Source: an uncultured Acetatifactor sp. (lineage in GTDB: Bacteria > Bacillota > Clostridia > Lachnospirales > Lachnospiraceae). From it: 6,554 nucleotides of DNA. The stretch is taken from assembly GCA_910585015.1 (NCBI GenBank), contig CAJUCT010000100.1, forward strand, positions 1 to 6,554, given 5' to 3'. A program made the position numbers and the translations under genes. The notes beneath the pieces were generated by a model. That model was given only the letters and a program-made list of their open reading frames with translations, was not told the origin of the DNA and made no database searches. Shown here one piece after another: positions 1-5,024 of this stretch (its first letter is position 1; the number at the start of each line of letters is the position of its first letter).

Positions 1-2
1 AT

Positions 3-18
3 CAGGCCGCCCGGCCTG
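3..18. repeat. Short GC-rich inverted repeat at the left edge
   Basis: CAGGCC (3-8) and GGCCTG (13-18) form a perfect 6-bp stem with a GCCC loop. The overlapping CTGCC (16-20) can pair instead with GGCAG (30-34). The left side is cut by the window edge, so I cannot tell whether this is part of a terminator, a longer repeat or an end of another element. Confidence 0.45.
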
Positions 19-31
19 CCTGCGGAAAAGG

Positions 32-83
32 CAGACCGCCGCATATGGCGGATGAAGGCCATAGTGCGGCGGTTTGTCTTTTG
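32..83. terminator. Long stem-loop, probable (bidirectional) terminator
   Basis: ACCGCCGCA (35-43) pairs with TGCGGCGGT (65-73). TATGGC (44-49) pairs with GCCATA (58-63), with one bulged G at 64 and an 8-nt loop. CAG (32-34) extends the stem with TTG (74-76), including one G-U pair. On the + strand the stem is followed by a T-rich run (TTTGTCTTTTG), typical of an intrinsic terminator for a gene to the left of the window. On the minus strand it lies shortly downstream of the ATPase stop and is followed by only CCTTTTCC, so it could terminate the transporter operon less efficiently. The stem is directly visible; termination is inferred. Confidence 0.6.
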
Positions 84-99
84 TAGGATTCCTTCATTT

Positions 100-729
100 C
101 TATGAGCCAATTATTCCATTCGTAATCTGCACAATTTCATCTGCCTCATTTGCCAAATATTTACTATGTGTAACAACGATTACGCATTTCCCCAACTCAT
201 GCGCAGTCTGCCTTAATAACTCAATAATTCCCTCTGCCGTCTGTTCATCCAGATTCCCGGTCGGCTCATCTGCCAATAAGACTTTTGCATTGCTTGCCAG
301 CGCCCTTGCAATCGCTACACGTTGCTGTTGCCCACCGGACAGCTTCATTACATTTCTTTTCCATGCTTCCTGTGGGATATTCACTTTTGTAAGCAGTTCC
401 CCCGGCTTATCTGTTCCTCCCAGCCTTACGTTTTCCTCCGTGGTGAGATAATCAATCAGGTTATACTCCTGAAAAACTAAGGATACATGGTTCTTTCTGT
501 GATAATTTAAACCCTTCGCAAGGATATCTTCCCCTTCATATAGAACGGTGCCTCCTGTTGGGCTGTCAAGCCCTGCCAGCAAAGATAAGAGAGTCGTTTT
601 TCCGGCTCCGCTGGCCCCGATAATGGCATAAAACTTTTTTTCTTCAAACCGCACAGAAATATCGCCTAAAACTTTCCTGTCCTTTTGGGATTTATATACA
701 TATTCTATATTTTTTGCTTCTAATATCAT
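100..729 (-). CDS. ABC transporter ATP-binding protein (MacB/LolD/Vex2-type)
   Basis: This is the cytoplasmic ATPase that powers the two FtsX-type permeases encoded just upstream. In a 209-aa protein starting MILEAKNIEYVY, all nucleotide-binding motifs are present: Walker A GASGAGKTT at residues 38-46, Q-loop Gln87, signature LSGGQ at 130-134, Walker B VLLADEP at 150-156 with catalytic Glu155, D-loop NLD at 159-161, and switch His188. Length and the DEPTGNLD signature fit the MacB/LolD/Vex2 class, whose members usually use ATP for mechanotransmission, peptide export or lipoprotein handling. I chose ATG 729 over the longer open frame (to 837) because AAGGAGG lies 9 nt upstream (739-745) and the ABC fold begins there; the longer form would overlap the preceding gene. 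It is the last gene of the operon, 47 nt after the 480-aa permease, and looks intact. The substrate is unknown. Confidence 0.95.
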   Translation of the reverse strand: MILEAKNIEYVYKSQKDRKVLGDISVRFEEKKFYAIIGASGAGKTTLLSLLAGLDSPTGGTVLYEGEDILAKGLNYHRKNHVSLVFQEYNLIDYLTTEENVRLGGTDKPGELLTKVNIPQEAWKRNVMKLSGGQQQRVAIARALASNAKVLLADEPTGNLDEQTAEGIIELLRQTAHELGKCVIVVTHSKYLANEADEIVQITNGIIGS

Positions 730-776
730 TTCAACTGTCCTCCTTACCTTATTTACACCTGCGCGCATAAACTGTT

Positions 777-2219
777 TTATAAATCCTGCAGGATATCCTT
801 GGGATTTCTCTTCAATATGCCAATACCCGATACACATACAGATATCACAATAAGCAGGGCAATGCCCGAAACATCCTGTATTAACATCCCGGAAGTAATT
901 TCTGCCTGCACGCCCACCACATTCTGCCCTGATTTTTCATATGACAATGCCACTTTCCCTTCATCCAGTAAATCCTGTTCTCCCGCACTCTGTACCTGCT
1001 GTTCTACCAGATAATCCGCCGTCAGGCCTGACACTCCCGGTGCCGCCAAGAAGGAAACCAACACAGCCACTGCTGCAATCATAAGTGCTTCTGCCATGAT
1101 CTGGGCCAAAATCCGTATTTTTGAAGTTCCCATTGACAGCATGATTCCAATTTCCCTATTCCGGCTTTTTATCCAGAACTGAAAAATTAGGAACAGGATA
1201 ATCAGGCCTGCCCCTGAAATTACCCAGACTAAAATTCTGCTGTACTTCTCCATTTCATTAAAATTTGCGGACAGGGTATTCATATTTCCGTTATTGTCAA
1301 TCAGGTCATACCTTTCCCACGCTATATCTACCCCCATTACACTTATCTTTACAGCTTCATATTCATCCACATCTGCAATCTTAAAATATGCCTTTTCATA
1401 TAATGGGTCGCCTGCCTTTCCATCCACCTTTTCAGGGAAATCCAAATCTGTAAAAATAACATTTTCAGACCGGTAAGTATCCCCATACATATAAGGAGCT
1501 ATAGGTTGGTTTACCCGATAGATACCGACAACTTCTGCTTCATAAATCATAGGATCCTCTTTATCCCGGCAGTTGCCAAAACTTATTCTGCTTCCAATTT
1601 CTAATTGGTTTTTATCTGCAAGCTCTGCCGAAATGACACAGACATCCTTTTCACCTTCTTTAATCATTCTGCCGTCCATGATAAAAGCATTTCCCGAAAG
1701 AAAATTGGAATCCATGGACATATCTTTGTTCCCGACCAGCGACACGCCTCCAAGGTCGCTATACTGATCCATATCCTCGTCCTCAATGCGGATAAAACCA
1801 ACTGGTCTTGCAGCCGTTGTAACTGTTGTAATATTGTAATCGGCAATCCCTTCTGTACCCGCTATTTTTTCGATATCCTCCACTAACAGGGTTTCAAAAG
1901 AATTATCCGTCCATGTTCTCCAGCTTTCTACTCCGTTTATTGTAATTTTTTCCTGATGGTATCCGCCCAGGCTGCCTTCCTTATGATCAAGCTGCCTTGA
2001 TAACTCATCAATCCTCCGATGCCGGTCTGCCTCATTTTCTTCCAGCAGAAGCCCTGCCCCGACTGCCTGCCTTGTATTATCCTGCATCTGAACAGTTGCT
2101 TTTCCACTGCTCATTCCAGCCAACAGCAGCAGGCTGATGGTAAATACAGTTACAAACAGCAGGATGCTTTTTACAGGTTTTCTGATAACAGAACGCCATG
2201 CCAAACTAAAACCTCTCAT
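777..2219 (-). CDS. FtsX/MacB-type ABC permease, 480 aa (larger subunit)
   Basis: This is an integral membrane subunit of the transporter. The predicted topology is the four-helix MacB plan: TM1 about residues 16-36, an extracellular domain of about 290 residues, TM2 about 328-350, TM3 about 370-392 and TM4 about 450-469. The cytoplasmic motif after TM2, KSRNREIGIMLSMG, is the FtsX-family coupling signature (R-x-R-E-I-x-x-x-x-x-x-G). The C-terminus ends in the family-typical NPKDIL. The TM3-TM4 loop is unusually long at about 57 residues, rich in Gln, Glu and Asp, and should be extracellular. The ATG at 2219 has GGAGGG 7 nt upstream (2227-2232). That SD lies inside the end of the preceding permease gene, whose stop is only 3 nt away, so translation is probably coupled. 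It probably pairs with the 405-aa permease as a heterodimer, like Vex1/Vex3 of pneumococcus. The substrate is not deducible. Confidence 0.92.
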   Translation of the reverse strand: MRGFSLAWRSVIRKPVKSILLFVTVFTISLLLLAGMSSGKATVQMQDNTRQAVGAGLLLEENEADRHRRIDELSRQLDHKEGSLGGYHQEKITINGVESWRTWTDNSFETLLVEDIEKIAGTEGIADYNITTVTTAARPVGFIRIEDEDMDQYSDLGGVSLVGNKDMSMDSNFLSGNAFIMDGRMIKEGEKDVCVISAELADKNQLEIGSRISFGNCRDKEDPMIYEAEVVGIYRVNQPIAPYMYGDTYRSENVIFTDLDFPEKVDGKAGDPLYEKAYFKIADVDEYEAVKISVMGVDIAWERYDLIDNNGNMNTLSANFNEMEKYSRILVWVISGAGLIILFLIFQFWIKSRNREIGIMLSMGTSKIRILAQIMAEALMIAAVAVLVSFLAAPGVSGLTADYLVEQQVQSAGEQDLLDEGKVALSYEKSGQNVVGVQAEITSGMLIQDVSGIALLIVISVCVSGIGILKRNPKDILQDL

Positions 2220-2222
2220 TTA

Positions 2223-3440
2223 CTATCCCTCCATTTTTGATAAAATGTCTTTTGGGTTTGCCCTTAAAATGGGCAGCAATGAAATACAGACAGCAATAAC
2301 CGCTATACAGCCTCCTGCAAAGAACATTGCTGCAATATCCCCTGCCTGTAAGGAAACTGACAGGAAAACTGCCGTATTTTCTTCCATGAGCAGTTCCTTC
2401 ATAATTCCTGCCATCCCACTTCCTATTACACAGGCGCCAAATACAGACAAACAAAAAACGGCTGCCGTTTCCATAAAAACCTGCATGAGAATATCCGTTT
2501 TCTTTTTTCCCATACTGATAAAAACAGCAATTTCCCTCTTTCTCGACCTCATCCACATACAGAGTAATATTGAAGTAATTGTCACCCCTGCAGCCAGCGT
2601 GAATACCAGCATAAGTTTCATCACACGGACTATCCTGTTCAGCGGCACCTCCAGCTGACGATATAATATATCAGCAGTGGTGATCTCCACTCTGCTGCCC
2701 AAAAAATCTTTTAATTCCTGTACCAGAACATCTATCTGATCCGGTTTTTTGGTATATACCGCTATCTTACGGTAACCCGCATTATCGAATAGCCCCGTAT
2801 AGGATTCATTGTCAATAAAAATCTGGTTTTCGATACGGTTTACCGCCGGCAGGGTATCCATCTGGTTTCTCTCACTTCCCGCAACAAAAACACCTATGAT
2901 CTTTACATTGATCACACTCCCTGTTTCTGTCCCGACTTCCATCTCATCCCCTATTTCAAGGCCATTTGCATCCGCCAGCGCAAAATTGATCACAGCCCCT
3001 TTCCCAGAGCTCTCCGTAATCATATCCCCCTTCATCAGGCGGTATCTTAAGTCACTAAAGGCGCTGTCACGTTCCAGCTCATCATAAGACAGCAATGTTA
3101 CCTTCCAGTTATTTTCATCCTCGGAATCACTGTTTGTAATGGGATTAAAATTAACGGGATAAACGGCACTGTCAGCCATGCGGTTGACGGATATCACTCC
3201 ATCCATATCCCGGATTTCCCTGACCTCATTTTCCGTAATAAATCGGTCACTCCCCTTCACTTCCAGTACCGCCTTGGTCCCCATCTTTTCCTGCATAGTA
3301 ATCCGGGAATCCTCTGTGGCATGCAGAATCATGTAAGAACCCAGGATCATGCTGTTTATGAACAGCAATACCAAAAGCAAAATAAATGTTTTAGACTTCT
3401 TCCGGCATAAATACCGGAAGGCAAGCTGATAGAATTTCAA
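2223..3440 (-). CDS. FtsX/MacB-type ABC permease, 405 aa, TTG start
   Basis: This is the second membrane subunit of the same transporter. Predicted helices are TM1 about residues 18-40, TM2 about 272-296, TM3 about 317-341 and TM4 about 369-391. An extracellular MacB-type domain of about 230 residues lies between TM1 and TM2. After TM2 comes the FtsX-family cytoplasmic motif RSRKREIAVFISMG, closely parallel to its partner permease, and the tail again carries NPKDIL. The start is TTG at 3440, giving a typical FtsX N-terminus MKFYQLAFRYLCRKK, with AGGAGG 8 nt upstream; no ATG fits as well. It follows the lipoprotein gene by 19 nt and precedes the 480-aa permease by 3 nt. The two permeases share plan and motifs but differ in length and extracellular sequence, suggesting ancient duplication and a heterodimeric transporter. 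It appears complete. Confidence 0.92.
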   Translation of the reverse strand: MKFYQLAFRYLCRKKSKTFILLLVLLFINSMILGSYMILHATEDSRITMQEKMGTKAVLEVKGSDRFITENEVREIRDMDGVISVNRMADSAVYPVNFNPITNSDSEDENNWKVTLLSYDELERDSAFSDLRYRLMKGDMITESSGKGAVINFALADANGLEIGDEMEVGTETGSVINVKIIGVFVAGSERNQMDTLPAVNRIENQIFIDNESYTGLFDNAGYRKIAVYTKKPDQIDVLVQELKDFLGSRVEITTADILYRQLEVPLNRIVRVMKLMLVFTLAAGVTITSILLCMWMRSRKREIAVFISMGKKKTDILMQVFMETAAVFCLSVFGACVIGSGMAGIMKELLMEENTAVFLSVSLQAGDIAAMFFAGGCIAVIAVCISLLPILRANPKDILSKMEG

Positions 3441-3448
3441 AATGAATA

Positions 3449-3454
3449 CCTCCT
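3449..3454 (-). promoter_or_regulatory. Ribosome binding site that fixes the TTG start
   Basis: A perfect AGGAGG on the minus strand sits 8 nt before TTG 3438-3440. The sequence between lacks any ATG or GTG. This site is the main reason to accept the TTG as the real start of the 405-aa permease. It lies in the 19-nt gap after the lipoprotein stop. Confidence 0.8.
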
Positions 3455-3459
3455 GCTGT

Positions 3460-4119
3460 TCAGGCTGTTCTATGGCATATGATAACTTTTGTAGCCGTTA
3501 CATGATGTGTGTCCTCAAAGCTCCCATAGATAATAACGCTTGACTGTTTCTTAATGTCAGCTACAGATGCCTGCTCCAATTCTGCAGTCCCGGTTGAAGT
3601 ATAGATAGTTGCAATCTGAACCACACAGCCCTCCTGATATGTCACCACTACATTTGTATCTTCACTTTCATACCCAGGTGCGGCAACTACGCCAGTTTTT
3701 CCGTCATCTTCTGTTGTGGCGGCACTTACTGTACAGCTGCCATCCGAAAATTCCACAACGCTCCCTGTGATAGCCGCTGATGAATACAGGCTGTCTGCAT
3801 CCACTTTCTCAACTGTACCATTATCTGTGGTATTACTCTGGTTCTCCTGCGAAGCATCCGCTCCGTCTGTTCCATCCCCATCCGGCAGGGAACTGTCTTT
3901 GTTTTCCTGGCTGCTATTGCCATCCGTATTATCTGCTTTAGGAGCAATGTTATCATTTTCATCTGAATGCATATCCTCGTCATCAAATATGCTGCTTTGA
4001 TACTCTGTTGCAGGCATATCCCCCACCCCTGTCTTTTCATCTGCGCCAATGCCACACCCCGTAAGAGCTGATATGCACAATCCAATTACTAAACCTTTCC
4101 ACATTTTTTGATTTTTCAT
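3460..4119 (-). CDS. Secreted lipoprotein with acidic linker and DUF5666-like C-terminal domain
   Basis: This 219-aa protein is the first gene of the transporter operon. Residues 1-22 are a lipoprotein signal: basic N-terminus (MKNQKMWKG), hydrophobic core, and lipobox LTGC with lipidated Cys22, so it should be anchored on the outer face of the membrane. Residues 27-107 form a low-complexity stretch rich in Asp, Glu, Asn, Ser and Gly, probably a flexible spacer. Residues 113-214 look like a compact beta domain. It starts ITGSVVEFSDGSCTV and ends VADIKKQSSVIIYGSF...VTATKVII, which resembles the G-x-V...L-x-G-x-x-V-x-V-x-G...A-x-x-I pattern of DUF5666/OB-like domains; this is pattern recognition only. 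Three cysteines (129, 165, 215) lie in that domain. I prefer ATG 4119 over ATG 4152 because GAAAGGAAG precedes it and the signal peptide then has normal length. It could be a substrate-binding, adaptor or sensory accessory subunit. Function unknown. Confidence 0.85.
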   Translation of the reverse strand: MKNQKMWKGLVIGLCISALTGCGIGADEKTGVGDMPATEYQSSIFDDEDMHSDENDNIAPKADNTDGNSSQENKDSSLPDGDGTDGADASQENQSNTTDNGTVEKVDADSLYSSAAITGSVVEFSDGSCTVSAATTEDDGKTGVVAAPGYESEDTNVVVTYQEGCVVQIATIYTSTGTAELEQASVADIKKQSSVIIYGSFEDTHHVTATKVIICHRTA

Positions 4120-4150
4120 AATAAAAACTTCCTTTCTACTGTTTTTTTTC

Positions 4151-4178
4151 ATTTTAACTGCAAAGTCCTAAAAAAGTC
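4151..4178 (-). promoter_or_regulatory. Candidate promoter of the transporter operon
   Basis: On the minus strand TAAAAT (4156-4151) could serve as a -10 box, giving a start near 4144 and a leader of about 25 nt before the lipoprotein ATG. No good -35 is present. Its place is occupied by one copy of GACTTT, repeated exactly 11 bp apart (4178-4173 and 4167-4162). Alternative -10-like TATAAA boxes occur further upstream within the 4207-4228 repeats. The exact promoter is uncertain. Confidence 0.25.
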
Positions 4179-4206
4179 TTGTAATTGGAATCGACTTAAA
4201 CGTCAC

Positions 4207-4228
4207 TTTTTATAGGATTTTTATAGAA
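4207..4228. promoter_or_regulatory. 11-bp tandem direct repeat, probable response-regulator operator
   Basis: TTTTTATAGGA (4207-4217) is followed immediately by TTTTTATAGAA (4218-4228), with 10 of 11 bases identical. Two direct half-sites spaced by 11 bp, one helical turn, are how OmpR/PhoB-family regulators dimerise on DNA. The repeat covers where a -35 box would be for the + strand promoter and ends 8 nt before its -10. It lies between the divergent regulator and transporter genes, so it could control both. The repeat is visible; binding is inferred. Confidence 0.55.
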
Positions 4229-4233
4229 TTATC

Positions 4234-4242
4234 TGCTATACT
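4234..4242 (+). promoter_or_regulatory. Extended -10 promoter for the two-component operon
   Basis: TGC followed by TATACT (4237-4242) makes an extended -10 element. No recognisable TTGACA-like -35 is found 16-18 bp upstream; the 11-bp direct repeats are there instead. This suggests a promoter that needs an activator, plausibly the regulator itself. Transcription would begin near 4249, giving a leader of about 76 nt. Confidence 0.55.
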
Positions 4243-4266
4243 GAATAGAAAAGAATAACCCGCAAA

Positions 4267-4312
4267 TGGAAAAATGTCTTTCCAGCCATATGTGGAGCGA
4301 CACCATGGAAAG
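4267..4312 (+). promoter_or_regulatory. Leader with two mutually exclusive hairpins next to the regulator's RBS
   Basis: TGGAAA (4267-4272) can pair with TTTCCA (4279-4284). The same TTTCCA, extended to CTTTCCA (4278-4284), can instead pair with TGGAAAG (4306-4312), which overlaps the first bases of the SD sequence AGAGGA (4311-4316). The two pairings exclude each other. This may be chance or a weak translational control element. Confidence 0.25.
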
Positions 4313-4325
4313 AGGATTTGATATC

Positions 4326-5024
4326 ATGAAAATACTATTGCTTGAAGATGATATAGAACTTTGCAGTTCCATACAGGATGAACTGCAAAAAGCCGGATAT
4401 ATAGTTGACTGCTGCTATGATGGGGAAACAGCCATGATCCATGCACTGAATATAGAATACTGCTATGACCTGGCAGTCATTGACCGTATGCTCCCCATCA
4501 TTGACGGAATGACAATTATTAAGGCCATGCGCCGGAAGGGAATTGCAATTCCTGTCATTATTATTACGGGGATGTCAGAACTAAATGACAGGATAGAGGG
4601 ACTGGACAATGGTGCAGATGACTATCTGGTAAAACCTTTTCATATCGCAGAACTGCTTGCCCGCATCAGAGCGCTGACCAGGCGTCCCGCCGAAATAAAA
4701 CAGGAAATGCACATTTGCTTTTCTGATCTGTCTTTCAATCAGATGGAACGTATCTTGTCATGCGGCAAAAATTCCCTGCTTTTAACTGCGAAAGAGTCCG
4801 AGGTACTGTCTGCCTTTATAAACCACCCCCAATCCCTCATTACCAGAGAGCAGCTGATATACAAAATTTGGGGAACCGATACAGACATCGTACCCGGAAA
4901 CGTGGATAATTATATTTCGTTTCTCAGGAAACGGTTACGGGAGATAGGAAGCTGCTGCGAAATAAAAACGGTTTACGGATCTGGCTATAAATTGGAGGGC
5001 AAAAATGCTGGAGCATTTATATAA
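4326..5024 (+). CDS. OmpR/PhoB-family response regulator
   Basis: This 232-aa DNA-binding regulator is the partner of the histidine kinase that overlaps its 3' end. The receiver domain (about residues 1-120) has acidic pocket Asp8/Asp9 in LLLEDD, phosphoacceptor Asp53 in IDRMLP, Thr81 and Lys103 in the KPF motif. The winged-helix output domain (about 130-225) contains the typical LTAKESEVLSAFINHP, a recognition-helix region VDNYISFLRKRLR and the wing motif TVYGSGYKL. I chose ATG 4326 because AGAGGA lies 9 nt upstream and the receiver fold begins there. An in-frame extension to ATG 4266 would add 20 residues with no good SD and no homologous-looking sequence. It is transcribed away from the transporter operon. 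The probable binding site is the 11-bp direct repeat at 4207-4228, implying autoregulation and possibly transporter control. Confidence 0.95.
   Translation: MKILLLEDDIELCSSIQDELQKAGYIVDCCYDGETAMIHALNIEYCYDLAVIDRMLPIIDGMTIIKAMRRKGIAIPVIIITGMSELNDRIEGLDNGADDYLVKPFHIAELLARIRALTRRPAEIKQEMHICFSDLSFNQMERILSCGKNSLLLTAKESEVLSAFINHPQSLITREQLIYKIWGTDTDIVPGNVDNYISFLRKRLREIGSCCEIKTVYGSGYKLEGKNAGAFI

Noticed and set aside
1..83. attC/integron site or transposon end in the GC-rich hairpins
   Set aside because: No integrase, cassette structure or target duplication is visible. Position after the operon and the T-run on one side fit a terminator more simply.
730..837. N-terminal extension of the ATPase to ATG 837
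   Set aside because: It would overlap the end of the upstream permease gene, adds sequence unlike an ABC domain, and bypasses the strong AAGGAGG before ATG 729.
3792..3882. Asp-rich segments of the lipoprotein read as EF-hand or dockerin calcium loops
   Set aside because: The DGDGTD-type stretch lacks the full D-x-D-x-D-G-x-x-x-x-x-E spacing and flanking helices; it fits a low-complexity spacer better.
4266..4325. Twenty-residue N-terminal extension of the response regulator, or a Pep27-like peptide gene
   Set aside because: There is no good SD at ATG 4266 and no stop before the regulator, so it is not a separate peptide gene. The receiver fold begins exactly at ATG 4326, which has a good SD.
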